Shown one piece after another: positions 1-8,458 of a DNA stretch of 20,456 bases. Position 1 is the stretch's first letter. Every line of letters starts with the position of its first letter. The DNA comes from a virus. Where the stretch lies: positions 1-20,456 of IMG/VR virus record IMGVR_UViG_3300031539_000391. The stretch is one strand, 5' to 3'. The notes below the pieces were generated by a model. It ran no database searches. It saw nothing but the letters and a program-made list of their open reading frames with translations, and was not told the origin of the DNA. The translations under genes and the position numbers were made by a program.

Positions 1-3000
1 TTAAAAATGGTGTTCAAAGCAAAATAAAAGAATATAATAGAAGTCAAACTTTATCAGTATCACTATCAAAATATTCACAATCTGGAAGTGGAATTAGTTC
101 TTCAATTGGTGACGGTCTTACCTACAACCAATATTATGGACTAAGAGTTCAAGATGAAGAAATATCATTAAATTATCCAGATGTGGTAAAAGTAATATCA
201 GTATACGAATCTTTTGATTCGTCAGCACCAACTTTGGATCAAGTTCAATTCACTTCTAGTGCTAATGTAACCACAAATGCTGTTATTGGTGAAGATATCC
301 TTGGAAACACTAGCAAAGCAATTGCAAGAGTTGTTTCAAAACCATCTACAAATGTTTTGGGTATTGTATATTTAAATCCTGAAAGATTTTTAGCAGGAGA
401 AACTGCTGTATTTAAAGATTCGGGTATAACTACAGAAATTGAATCTATTACTCTAGGTAAGTATAAAGACGTAACAAATTCATATTCATTAAATAAGGGT
501 CAAAAAGATCAATATTATGATTATTCAAGAATTGTTAGAAATAAAGATACAGCAGAACCTTCTAAACAATTACTAATAGTATTTGATTATTATTCAATAC
601 CATCTAATGATAATGGCGACGTATTTACAGTATTAAGTTACAACGAAGATAGATTTTTAACCGACATTCCAACAATTGGTCCAAGATTAGTAAGATCTTC
701 CGATACTTTAGATTTTAGACCAAGAGTTCCTGTATTTTCCGGAACCGGTTCTTCACCATTTGATTTTTCTTCAAGAAATCTTACCACTGAACCTAAATTA
801 ATTCTTTCTGCAAATGAAAGCTCATTAATTGGATATGATTATTATTTACCAAGAATTGATAAGTTATATCTTGATAGATTTGGAAATTTTATTGTTGAAA
901 AGGGAGTATCAGCAAAAGATCCTAAAGAACCAAGTAAAAATGATGCTGTAATGGAAATAGCAACTATTAAGTTGCCACCATATCTTTATAATCCATCAGA
1001 TGCTATCTTATCTTTAGTGGACAATAGAAGATATACGATGAGAGATATTGGTTTGATTGAAGATAGAGTTGAGAATCTAGAAAGAGTTACTTCACTATCT
1101 CTACTTGAAATAAATACACAAACTCTCCAAATTCAAGATTCTGAAGGTAGAAATAGATTTAAGAGTGGATTTTTTGTTGATGATTTTAAAAATTATTCCC
1201 TAATTAACAAGCAATTATCTAATATTAGAGTCAATACTGTAGCAAATGAATTAACACCAATTAACAGTAGAAATTCACTTAAATCACAAATTGCACCAGC
1301 AACAGCAGTTACTGATGAAGACTTGGATTTATCAGATAACTTTGAATTGTTGGATCCAAATATTCAAAAAACTGGAAATTCCGTAACTTTAAAATATGAT
1401 TCTATTGGATGGATTGAGCAACCATTTGCTACAACAGTTGAAAATGTAAATCCATTTAATGTTATAGTTTATAGTGGAAATCTTAAGTTAAGTCCAGAAA
1501 TTGATACTTGGGTAAGAACCGTTCAGCTTCCAGATAAGAATGTTAGTATAACATTAAACTCCACTAGGACACTTGAAAAAAATCTAGTAAGTAATGCTTT
1601 TGTTACTCTAACTCCTATTCGTACCACAAGCCAAAATACGGTTAATGGTGGAACAATACGTGGTCAAGGAAACTTCACTAGATCTAGTAGTTCTACAACA
1701 GAAACTTCATCAACTGCTACCAGTACCACATCAAATACAACACAAAGTATTGATTATGATACAATAAGTGATGTTGATACTACAATTAGAAATGTTTTAG
1801 TATCTTCATCTGATGAAGCATTTATGAGATCCAGAAATACTGAATTTTCTGCATCTAATCTTAAACCTTCCACAAGATTCTATCAATTCCTTGATGGAAA
1901 TAGTGGAGTCGATTTCATTCCAAAATTAATTGAGATAGCAAACGACACCACATTAGCAAATTATGGAGCTTCTGGTGCATTTACAGTTGGAGAAACTGTG
2001 ATTGGAAGATTTGGTGAAGACAATTTGATTACATTCAGAGTTGCAACTCCAAATCATAAGTATGGTAAATTTAATTCCCCATCCACAACATACACAATAA
2101 ATCCATATGTTAAGACTGAATCTATAGCATCATCGTATAGTCAGTCATCAAAAGTTCTTAATATTGATACAACTTCATTATCGCAAGAAGCTCAAGGAAA
2201 ATATTTTGGATATCTAGTCCAAGGTATGAAACTTGTTGGACAAACTAGTGGCGCAGTTGCATATGTAAAAGATTTGCGTTTAATCTCCGATAATTATGGA
2301 GATTTGATTGGGGCATTCTACTTAAGAGATCCAAATACTATTCCTGTCCCAACCGTTAGAATTCCAACGGGAACCAAGACCTTTAAGTTAACTTCAAGTT
2401 CAACAAATGATCTAGGTCTTCCTGGTAGCAATTCGATTTCACATGCAGAAACAAATTATAATTCCGACGGAACTCTTGAGCAGTGGGAAAACACTGTCAC
2501 TACAACTACAAGTAATTTAACAACAAAAACAGTAACTAATTTAACAACAAATACAACACAATCAGTTACAACAATAAACACCCATACAACAACAACAGTT
2601 CAAAGATTTGTTGATCCACTTGCACAGTCGTTTGTTGTTGGTGGAAATATAGAAGCTCCTTCTCCAAATAGTTCAAATGATGATGTAAATGGTGCATTCT
2701 TGACTGCGGTTGATTTATTCTTTGCAAGCAAGGATAGTGGAAATGCTCCCGTTAAGGTTGAGATAAGGACTGTTGAACTGGGAACACCAACAAGAATTGT
2801 TATTGGAACTCCAGTCACATTAAGACCAGATGAAGTTAATGTTTCTGATAATGCAGAAATTGCAACTAAAGTCACCTTCAGTGAACCAATTTATCTACCA
2901 CCTGGAAAAGAATATGCTGTTGTAATTATTTCAGAAAATAGTGATCAATATGAACTCTGGACAGCAGTTATGGGAGAAAAGACTGTAAATACCCAATCAC

Positions 3001-5105
3001 TCCCAGATGTTGATAGTGTTACTTACTCAAAACAATTTGCTATGGGAAGTCTATTTAAATCCCAGAATGGATCTATATGGACTGCAAACCAGTATCAAGA
3101 TCTTAAGTTCAAACTTTATAAAGCACAATTCACATCATCAACAGGAACTGCATTCTTCTATAATCCAACATTAGATGAAAGTAATGGATATGTTCAGAGA
3201 TTGGGAAATAATCCGTTAACAACTTTACCAAAAACACTTACTGTTGGAATTACAACAACAACAAATGCAACATTAATTGGTGATTTGTCAAATGGTAGGA
3301 AAATTGTTGATGGATCAAAATCGTATGTTTATGGTTATATTGTTGGAACAGGAAGTTCTGTCTCACAGGTAGGAATTACTACTGGTGGAAGTAATTATGT
3401 TACAGATACTTCTATACAAACTTACAATATTACTGGAAGTGGTTCTGGTCTCACATTAAATATTTCCGCATCTGGTGGAGTGATTACTGGAATAGCAACT
3501 GTAGTAAATCCTGGAAATGGATATGCTATTGGCGATGTTGTTGGAATAGTAACTTCTTCAGTTTCAAGTAATACTGGAAAGGATGCAAGAATTACAATTG
3601 GGGCAATTGGTAGTAGTCTTGATACACTGTACCTATCAAATGTTCAGGGTCAGTCATTTACTGTTGGTGCTGGACTAAGTTACTACAATAACGCTGGGAC
3701 ATTAGTATCTCTTGCGAGCACATTTATCAGAAGTTCCTCAAATGTAGGAAATCAAAATTCTGGTAACTTTATAAAAATCGATCATTTTGATCATGGGATG
3801 TATTCAAATACAAATAAACTTGCTATCAGTAACGTTGATTCAAATGTATCCCCAGTTCTACTTACTTCAGCATTGTCTGCTTCTGACTCAACAATTTCTA
3901 TCGCAATTGGAGATACTTCAAATTTTGCAAATTTTGAGGGAATTCCAGTTAATGGATCCAACCCAGGATATGTAAAAATTGAAAATGAAATTATTAGATA
4001 TCAATCTATTGGTAATGGGTTCTTAGGTACTATTACTAGAGGTATTGATTCAACTATTGCAATTCCCCATGAAAATAATAGTTTAATATACAAATATGAA
4101 TTAAACGGTATTTCTTTAAGAAGAATAAACACAACTCACGACATTAGTGATTATGGTATTGGATTGGATAGGTATTATATTGAAATCGATAGATCTTCAA
4201 ATGGAGTTAATAGGAGTTCTGATGGAACTCCAACAAATATGCCCGAGTTGTCGTTTACTTCGGAAGCAAATCTAGGAGGTTCTAAAGTACTCGCAACTGA
4301 AAATATTCAATATAGTTCAGTAGTACCAAATTATGATATTATTACTCCAGGTTCTTCTACGTCTGCTACTGCTATAATTAGAACCACTTCTGGAACAAGT
4401 GTGAGTGGTAGTGAGACATCATTCCTTGATAATGGATTTGAACCTATTGAACTTAATACATTAAATAGGTTAACATCAGTGAGACTTGTATGTTCCAAAG
4501 AGAATGAGACTGCATATCTAGCAAATCTACCAAGAAACAAATCATTTACTACTGGAATAACATTAAATACAGCAGATAGTAATTTATCTCCTATAATTTA
4601 TTTGGATACCACATTTACTGAATTTATTTCTAGTCGTTTAAATAACCCTGTTACAAATTATGCAACCGATGGTAGAGTTAATTCAATATTAGATGACCCA
4701 CATGCAGCAGTGTATGTTTCAAATATGGTAAACTTGGTCCAACCAGCAACTACATTAAAAGTTATTTTATCTGCGTATCGCCATTCTTCTGCTGATTTTA
4801 GAGTTCTATATAGTTTAATTAGACCAGATTCTAGTGAGATTGATCAATCATTTGAATTATTTCCAGGATATGATAATCTAAAATATACAACTACTCAAGG
4901 ATATTCAATCCTAGATAAATCAAAAAATAGTGGATTGCCTGATACCTTTGTTTCACCAAGTCTTGATAATCAATTTTTAGAGTATCAATTTACAGCAAAT
5001 GATCTAGATTTATTTACTGGATATGTAATTAAAATTGTAATGTCCGGAACTAATCAAGCATATGCTCCAAGAATCAAAGAACTTAGGACAATCGCTGTAA
5101 GATGA
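1..5105 (+). CDS. Giant virion structural protein, DUF4815-like, 5'-truncated by the window edge
   Basis: The frame is open from the first complete codon at position 3 to TGA at 5103-5105, giving 1700 residues, so the GTG at 183 is not the real start. The N-terminal part (about residues 340-400 of the visible protein) has a coiled-coil-like run containing RVENLER followed by KSGFFVDDF, which I recall from DUF4815-type cyanophage virion proteins. A Ser/Thr-rich linker (about 559-582) and a Thr-rich linker (about 831-868) flank a middle region, and the motif DPLAQSF (about 871) starts the next one. Two GxxY-type repeats lie at about 1115-1200, and an IENEIIRY-type module at about 1280-1376. The C-terminus is intact and ends KELRTIAVR. 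The likely role is a baseplate, fibre-connector or other tail-tip component. An equivalence to T4 gp10 cannot be shown from sequence alone. It overlaps the next gene by ATGA. Confidence 0.85.
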   Translation, partial: KNGVQSKIKEYNRSQTLSVSLSKYSQSGSGISSSIGDGLTYNQYYGLRVQDEEISLNYPDVVKVISVYESFDSSAPTLDQVQFTSSANVTTNAVIGEDILGNTSKAIARVVSKPSTNVLGIVYLNPERFLAGETAVFKDSGITTEIESITLGKYKDVTNSYSLNKGQKDQYYDYSRIVRNKDTAEPSKQLLIVFDYYSIPSNDNGDVFTVLSYNEDRFLTDIPTIGPRLVRSSDTLDFRPRVPVFSGTGSSPFDFSSRNLTTEPKLILSANESSLIGYDYYLPRIDKLYLDRFGNFIVEKGVSAKDPKEPSKNDAVMEIATIKLPPYLYNPSDAILSLVDNRRYTMRDIGLIEDRVENLERVTSLSLLEINTQTLQIQDSEGRNRFKSGFFVDDFKNYSLINKQLSNIRVNTVANELTPINSRNSLKSQIAPATAVTDEDLDLSDNFELLDPNIQKTGNSVTLKYDSIGWIEQPFATTVENVNPFNVIVYSGNLKLSPEIDTWVRTVQLPDKNVSITLNSTRTLEKNLVSNAFVTLTPIRTTSQNTVNGGTIRGQGNFTRSSSSTTETSSTATSTTSNTTQSIDYDTISDVDTTIRNVLVSSSDEAFMRSRNTEFSASNLKPSTRFYQFLDGNSGVDFIPKLIEIANDTTLANYGASGAFTVGETVIGRFGEDNLITFRVATPNHKYGKFNSPSTTYTINPYVKTESIASSYSQSSKVLNIDTTSLSQEAQGKYFGYLVQGMKLVGQTSGAVAYVKDLRLISDNYGDLIGAFYLRDPNTIPVPTVRIPTGTKTFKLTSSSTNDLGLPGSNSISHAETNYNSDGTLEQWENTVTTTTSNLTTKTVTNLTTNTTQSVTTINTHTTTTVQRFVDPLAQSFVVGGNIEAPSPNSSNDDVNGAFLTAVDLFFASKDSGNAPVKVEIRTVELGTPTRIVIGTPVTLRPDEVNVSDNAEIATKVTFSEPIYLPPGKEYAVVIISENSDQYELWTAVMGEKTVNTQSLPDVDSVTYSKQFAMGSLFKSQNGSIWTANQYQDLKFKLYKAQFTSSTGTAFFYNPTLDESNGYVQRLGNNPLTTLPKTLTVGITTTTNATLIGDLSNGRKIVDGSKSYVYGYIVGTGSSVSQVGITTGGSNYVTDTSIQTYNITGSGSGLTLNISASGGVITGIATVVNPGNGYAIGDVVGIVTSSVSSNTGKDARITIGAIGSSLDTLYLSNVQGQSFTVGAGLSYYNNAGTLVSLASTFIRSSSNVGNQNSGNFIKIDHFDHGMYSNTNKLAISNVDSNVSPVLLTSALSASDSTISIAIGDTSNFANFEGIPVNGSNPGYVKIENEIIRYQSIGNGFLGTITRGIDSTIAIPHENNSLIYKYELNGISLRRINTTHDISDYGIGLDRYYIEIDRSSNGVNRSSDGTPTNMPELSFTSEANLGGSKVLATENIQYSSVVPNYDIITPGSSTSATAIIRTTSGTSVSGSETSFLDNGFEPIELNTLNRLTSVRLVCSKENETAYLANLPRNKSFTTGITLNTADSNLSPIIYLDTTFTEFISSRLNNPVTNYATDGRVNSILDDPHAAVYVSNMVNLVQPATTLKVILSAYRHSSADFRVLYSLIRPDSSEIDQSFELFPGYDNLKYTTTQGYSILDKSKNSGLPDTFVSPSLDNQFLEYQFTANDLDLFTGYVIKIVMSGTNQAYAPRIKELRTIAVR
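1677..1746 (+). repeat. Ser/Thr-rich low-complexity linker in the giant virion protein
   Basis: This stretch encodes almost only Ser and Thr with a few Asn, Glu and Ala. It separates two regions that look folded. It reads as a flexible interdomain linker, not as a DNA-level regulatory repeat. Confidence 0.6.
2493..2610 (+). repeat. ACA/ACT-rich stretch coding a Thr-rich linker
   Basis: The DNA is dominated by ACA, ACT and AAC triplets and translates to a Thr/Asn-rich segment with short imperfect repeats (TTTTS, LTTKT, LTTNT, TTTTV). It ends directly before the DPLAQSF motif. It is likely a flexible or extended linker inside the giant virion protein. Confidence 0.6.
3345..3600 (+). repeat. 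Two GxxY-type tandem repeats in the giant virion protein
   Basis: Two consecutive units of about 35-45 residues share the pattern hydrophobic-x-V/I, then GG or NPG, then S/G-NY/GY, then an alternating hydrophobic strand and a G/S-rich turn (TTGGSNYVT, then VNPGNGYAIGDVV). The same type of unit recurs in the gp14 gene at 9091-9555. This is inferred from visual alignment only. Confidence 0.5.
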
Positions 5106-5308
5106 TAAGAGTAGAGGGACATCAAAATCTTTATAGAGATGAACGGTCTGGAGCAATTATAAATTGTGACTCTACTTCATATAATGAATATCTTAGTTCA
5201 TTGTCTATAAGAGATTCTCAAAAAAAAGAAATTGAACATCTAAAAAGTGAAATGTCTGAAATTAAAAATCTGCTTAAGGAGTTATTGTATGAATCCAGAT
5301 CAAATTAA
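5102..5308 (+). CDS. Small protein of 68 residues with a C-terminal coiled coil
   Basis: The ATG overlaps the TGA of the giant virion gene (ATGA), which suggests translational coupling; no strong Shine-Dalgarno is visible. The N-terminal half (VEGHQNLYRDE, then SGAIINCDS, then YNEYL) looks like a compact conserved head. Residues about 38-63 show a heptad-like pattern with many Lys and Glu (KKEIEHLKSEMSEIKNLL) that should form a coiled coil. I recall similar very small proteins next to tail genes in T4-like cyanophages, but no function is known to me. Its position between two structural genes suggests a minor virion or assembly role. It overlaps the next small gene by 20 bases. Confidence 0.75.
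   Translation: MIRVEGHQNLYRDERSGAIINCDSTSYNEYLSSLSIRDSQKKEIEHLKSEMSEIKNLLKELLYESRSN
5276..5281 (+). promoter_or_regulatory. Shine-Dalgarno AAGGAG that sets the start at 5289
   Basis: AAGGAG lies 7 bases before ATG 5289 and inside the preceding small gene. It is the strongest ribosome binding site in this part of the window. It argues against the upstream in-frame ATG at 5247, which has no such site. Confidence 0.7.
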
Positions 5309-5462
5309 TTTAGAATCAATTAGTAAATTATTTGAATATGAAAAATATTCTCGTCAAATTGATGAAATTGATGATTTGGAGCAACTAAGAGATTTTGCAA
5401 AATGCTTTATGAAATTATATTTAAAACAACAAGAAGTTGTGCTCGAATTGGGAATCAAGTAA
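5289..5462 (+). CDS. Small acidic helical protein of 57 residues, unknown function
   Basis: The start at 5289 is chosen because AAGGAG stands 7 bases upstream; the frame is also open from ATG 5247, but those extra 14 residues (Cys- and Leu-rich) look like out-of-frame translation of the previous gene. The protein starts MNPDQINLESISKLFEYEKY and continues with an acidic run (DEIDDLEQLRD) and a helix containing FAKCFMKLYLKQQEVV. No signal peptide or membrane segment is seen. I do not recognise a characterised family, although small proteins of this look occur beside tail genes of related phages. The stop is followed at once by a late promoter, so this gene ends the upstream transcription unit. 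Confidence 0.7.
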   Translation: MNPDQINLESISKLFEYEKYSRQIDEIDDLEQLRDFAKCFMKLYLKQQEVVLELGIK

Positions 5463-5463
5463 G

Positions 5464-5471
5464 TATAAATA
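5464..5471 (+). promoter_or_regulatory. T4-type late promoter TATAAATA
   Basis: This is an exact match to the T4 late -10 consensus, which in T4 is read by RNA polymerase with the phage sigma factor gp55 and the sliding-clamp-linked co-activator gp33. It starts 2 bases after the TAA at 5460-5462 and 32 bases before ATG 5503. Transcription would be expected to begin about 12 bases further on. It is the only exact late element upstream of the fibre and neck genes. Confidence 0.75.
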
Positions 5472-5502
5472 TATTTTAGATCCTGAGATTATTTTTTCAT
5501 AA

Positions 5503-5730
5503 ATGGCTGAGATAAAAGTCAGAGTCGGGCAACAAAATGCTGTAAAGGTAGTATCTTCACTAGCAGGTGCTCAAGGTCTGTCTTTAAGTGAGCTAAGTGA
5601 TGTTAATGCTACCAACCTTTTAGATGGTATGGTTCTTGTTTATAATGGTGCGACTAGAAAATGGGATGCTACATTATCATTAACCCCTGGAATTACACAA
5701 AATTTAGACATTAACGGAGGAAACTTTTAA
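5503..5730 (+). CDS. Short virion or fibre-associated protein, 75 residues
   Basis: The gene is the first after the late promoter at 5464. The N-terminus (AEIKVRVGQQNAVKVVSS) and a following segment with a pattern like LSELSDVNATNLLDGMVLVYN...WDA match what I recall of short conserved proteins that precede fibre-like genes in cyanophage tail clusters. The LxDV...LxDGxxLxYN pattern is also common in fibre attachment or shaft regions. The C-terminus ends in INGGNF, and its codons form the ribosome binding site of the next gene. The stop TAA shares its last A with the next ATG (TAATG), so the two products are probably made together. The role as a fibre adaptor is inferred. Confidence 0.7.
   Translation: MAEIKVRVGQQNAVKVVSSLAGAQGLSLSELSDVNATNLLDGMVLVYNGATRKWDATLSLTPGITQNLDINGGNF
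5716..5720 (+). promoter_or_regulatory. Shine-Dalgarno GGAGG inside the C-terminal codons of the previous gene
   Basis: GGAGG lies 9 bases before ATG 5730 and encodes part of the terminal N-G-G-N-F of the gene at 5503. It sets the start of the fibre-like gene. Confidence 0.7.
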
Positions 5731-7409
5731 TGGCAAGTATTATCAGGATCAAAAGATCTTCTGGTACTAATAAACCTTCCAGTCTAAATTGGGGCGAATT
5801 AGCGTATGTAACAGGTATTGGTAGCTATGGTGGAACCAATCAATATAAAGATAGAATTTTTGTTGGTGACGATGGCGCTAATGTAAATCCAGTTGGTGGA
5901 TATTATTATACCTCTATGATGGAGCACCAACCAGGTGCTATTGATGGTGTAACTAATACTCGCAACCAAGATGGTGGTATTGTTGCTGTTCTTGATAGCA
6001 ACAGAAAAGTTGACCAATGGAATGTTGATAATTTACGATTAGATGGAAATACATTTTCATCGCAAAACACTGATGGTGATATTGTATTAGATCCAAATGG
6101 AACTGGTGAAATCAATATTGTTGATGATACATATTTGAGTTTTGGAACCGATAAAGATGTAAAATTAAGATACGACGAAGCTACAGATAATAGATTTGAA
6201 ATTGAAGGTGCTGATTGGGCATTTGCTGATGGAGTTGCGATTAATATTGGTGATGTAACGCAATCGTCAGATAAAGATACTGGCGCTCTTGTAGTTGAAG
6301 GTGGCGTTGGTATTGAGAAAAACTTAAATGTTGGTGGAAATGCTACTATTGCTGGTGTATCTACATTCACTGGTAGTGTAGTTATAGGTGATGTAAGAAT
6401 TGAAGATAATGTAATTTCAACTATTCCTGGATCAGGAAATGTTCTTTATATTGACCCATATCCCGATGGTTTAAGTAATGAAGGCACAGTAGTAATTAAA
6501 GGCGATTTACAAGTAGATGGAACTACCACTTCAGTAAATTCAACTGCCGTAACAATTAATGATCCAATTATTGTTCTTGGCGATGTAACTAGTGCAAGAA
6601 CAGTAATGTCGCCAGTTGCATCTGGTGTTTCAACAATTACACTTGACTCAGTAACTGGAATCAATACTGGAGACACTATTCAAGGTAGTGCTTCTTTACC
6701 GAATGCAGGTCTCACGACAATTACATCATATAACCCCTCCACTAAGATTATTACCATTGAAGGTGCTACATCTTCAGGAATTGTTACAACTACACAATTA
6801 ACAATAACTCATGCATATGATACTAATACCGATAGAGGTATTGCTTTTGATTATAATACGAGCAGTGGAGTAGCAAATAATAAGACAGGTTTCTTTGGTT
6901 ATATTGATGGAACAAATACTGGAAGTTCCGCACCAGTAAGATCTTGGACATATATTCCCGATTCAACTATTTCAAATAGTGTCGCAATAGGAACAAGGGG
7001 ATATCTTGATATTAAAGGTATCTATTATCAAACTGGTGATTTTAGTACTCACGGTGTTGTATATTTTGATAGCACTGGATTACAAACCTCAACTAACGAT
7101 CCAGCATCACCAACAATTACATCTAAACAGGTATTGACTGCAATTACTGAAATTACGCTAACTTTTGGTAGTGCTGCTTCTGTTACTGCAGGTGATATAA
7201 TCTTGCAAGATACTAGTGGTGCTTATGGTATTGTTAAAACAACTGTTAACTCATCAACAATTACACTTGTTGGTGTAGAAGGAACATTTACAAATACTTA
7301 TAATGTAAATAAAAATAGTGTAAGTTTATCACTAATTCCAACAACTGTAACTACCATATATACTAACAAACCGACTTGGACATCAACTCTTGATGGAGGA
7401 ACATTCTGA
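5730..7409 (+). CDS. Tail-fibre-like virion protein, 559 residues
   Basis: The N-terminal segment (residues about 5-26, with IKRSSGT and LNWGELAYV) and the following DRIFVGDDG resemble head regions of cyanophage fibre-like proteins. Residues about 115-130 carry DGDIVLDPNGTGEINI. Residues about 184-216 have the fibre pattern GALVVEGGVGIEKNLNVGG followed by ATIAGVSTFTG, and about 258-282 the pattern GDLQVDGTTTSVNST...INDPI, both typical of trimeric beta-rich fibre shafts. The remaining part is Thr/Ser/Gly/Val-rich with alternating strands. The protein ends LDGGTF. A role in a short or side tail fibre is inferred, and receptor binding is not shown. The start is supported by GGAGG at 5716-5720. 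Confidence 0.75.
   Translation: MASIIRIKRSSGTNKPSSLNWGELAYVTGIGSYGGTNQYKDRIFVGDDGANVNPVGGYYYTSMMEHQPGAIDGVTNTRNQDGGIVAVLDSNRKVDQWNVDNLRLDGNTFSSQNTDGDIVLDPNGTGEINIVDDTYLSFGTDKDVKLRYDEATDNRFEIEGADWAFADGVAINIGDVTQSSDKDTGALVVEGGVGIEKNLNVGGNATIAGVSTFTGSVVIGDVRIEDNVISTIPGSGNVLYIDPYPDGLSNEGTVVIKGDLQVDGTTTSVNSTAVTINDPIIVLGDVTSARTVMSPVASGVSTITLDSVTGINTGDTIQGSASLPNAGLTTITSYNPSTKIITIEGATSSGIVTTTQLTITHAYDTNTDRGIAFDYNTSSGVANNKTGFFGYIDGTNTGSSAPVRSWTYIPDSTISNSVAIGTRGYLDIKGIYYQTGDFSTHGVVYFDSTGLQTSTNDPASPTITSKQVLTAITEITLTFGSAASVTAGDIILQDTSGAYGIVKTTVNSSTITLVGVEGTFTNTYNVNKNSVSLSLIPTTVTTIYTNKPTWTSTLDGGTF
7395..7399 (+). promoter_or_regulatory. Shine-Dalgarno GGAGG inside the C-terminal codons of the fibre-like gene
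   Basis: GGAGG encodes part of the terminal D-G-G-T-F of the fibre-like protein and lies 13 bases before ATG 7413, which is longer than ideal. It is the only candidate site for the next gene. Confidence 0.5.
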
Positions 7410-7412
7410 TTT

Positions 7413-7619
7413 ATGGCTAGTGAAGTTGACATTAATCTATTGATGAGTTTATACAATCAAAAAGTATCTCAATTATCAAATCAAAATATTTTATTAGAGG
7501 CAAAACTTCAAACTCTTAGCAAAGATTTTGAAGAGGAAAAAAATTTACTTTTAGAAGAAAATTTGAATCTTCAAGAAAAATATGATGCTCTAGTAAAAAC
7601 CAAAAAAAGTTCTGAATAA
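7413..7619 (+). CDS. Small coiled-coil protein, 68 residues
   Basis: The gene starts 3 bases after the fibre-like gene and ends 8 bases before gp13. Almost the whole protein is a predicted coiled coil: it begins EVDINLLMSLYNQKVSQL, then NQNILLEAKLQTLSKDFEEEK and LLLEENLNLQEKYDALV, with Leu at regular heptad spacing and many Glu and Lys. I recall proteins of this size and pattern just upstream of gp13 in T4-like cyanophages, always unnamed. No signal peptide or metal motif is seen. It may help assemble or chaperone the fibre or neck, but this is inferred only from position and coiled-coil content. Confidence 0.75.
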   Translation: MASEVDINLLMSLYNQKVSQLSNQNILLEAKLQTLSKDFEEEKNLLLEENLNLQEKYDALVKTKKSSE

Positions 7620-7627
7620 TAAGTACA

Positions 7628-8458
7628 ATGGCAAAACCAGCAAGTAGGCAACAACTCATAGATTACTGCCTAAGGCGGTTGGGTGCCCCTGTATTGGAGA
7701 TAAACGTAGATGATGACCAGATAGATGATTTAGTTGATGACGCTCTACAGTACTTCCAGGAGCGTCATTTTGATGGTGTTGAAAGAATGTATCTGAAGTA
7801 TAAAATTACGCAAGAAGATCTTGACAGAGGCAGAGGAAGGAATACTAATGGTGTTGGAATAGTTACAACTACTGCAACATCAACTACTGGAAATGTCTTT
7901 AATTTTTATGAGACATCAAATTATATTCAAGTACCAGATTCAGTTATAGGTATTGAAAAGATTTTTAAATTTGATACCAGTTCTATTTCTGGTGGAATGT
8001 TTAGTATTAAATATCAGTTATTTTTAAACGATCTATATTATTTTAATTCAGTTGAACTTTTACAATATGCTATGGTCAAATCATATCTAGAAGATATTGA
8101 TTTCTTATTAACTACGGATAAACAACTTAGATTTAATAAGAGGCAGGATAGACTTTATTTGGATCTTGATTGGGCATCACAAAAAGCAGATCAATATATT
8201 GTTATTGATTGTTATAGGATATTAGATCCAAATACATTCACCAATGTATATAACGATAGTTTTATTAAAAAATATTTGACTTCTTTAATTAAAAGGCAAT
8301 GGGGTCAGAATTTAATTAAATTTAGAGGAGTTAAACTTCCAGGGGGAATTGAGTTAAATGGTAGAGAGATATATGAAGATGCCGAAAAAGAATTAGAAGA
8401 TATTAAGCAAAGAATGTCACTTGAATATGAATTACCACCTTACGATTTTATTGGATAA
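7628..8458 (+). CDS. 13: Neck (head completion) protein gp13
   Basis: The product (276 residues) matches my memory of cyanophage gp13, especially the N-terminal RQQLIDYCLRRLGAPVLEIN, the acidic DDDQIDDLVDDALQYFQERH helix and the Tyr-rich middle part. T4 gp13 is of similar length (309 residues). In T4, gp13 and gp14 form the neck that closes the DNA-filled head and lets the tail attach. The gene directly precedes gp14, and its TAA shares the A with the gp14 ATG, which suggests coupled synthesis of the two partners. There is no strong Shine-Dalgarno before ATG 7628. The residue segment after about 75 (GVGIVTTTATSTTGNVFN) is a short variable loop. Confidence 0.85.
   Translation: MAKPASRQQLIDYCLRRLGAPVLEINVDDDQIDDLVDDALQYFQERHFDGVERMYLKYKITQEDLDRGRGRNTNGVGIVTTTATSTTGNVFNFYETSNYIQVPDSVIGIEKIFKFDTSSISGGMFSIKYQLFLNDLYYFNSVELLQYAMVKSYLEDIDFLLTTDKQLRFNKRQDRLYLDLDWASQKADQYIVIDCYRILDPNTFTNVYNDSFIKKYLTSLIKRQWGQNLIKFRGVKLPGGIELNGREIYEDAEKELEDIKQRMSLEYELPPYDFIG

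Noticed and set aside
183-185. GTG 183 as the start of the giant virion gene
   Set aside because: The frame is open without a stop to the left edge of the window, and the upstream translation continues with similar composition, so the gene is only truncated by the window.
2493-2610. ACA-rich DNA as a possible repeat array or regulatory element
   Set aside because: The frame is kept throughout, the units are irregular, and there are no spacers or direct repeats of fixed length. It is best explained as codons for a Thr-rich linker.
3787-3975. Short + strand frame inside the giant virion gene
   Set aside because: It is an out-of-frame reading with Leu/Gln-rich composition and no start signals.
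5906-6370. Open frame of 154 codons on the minus strand inside the fibre-like gene
   Set aside because: It lies fully within a well supported + strand gene, is rich in Ser/Pro/Thr as expected from the reverse of Gly/Val/Asp codons, and has no promoter or ribosome binding site. All other genes are on the + strand.
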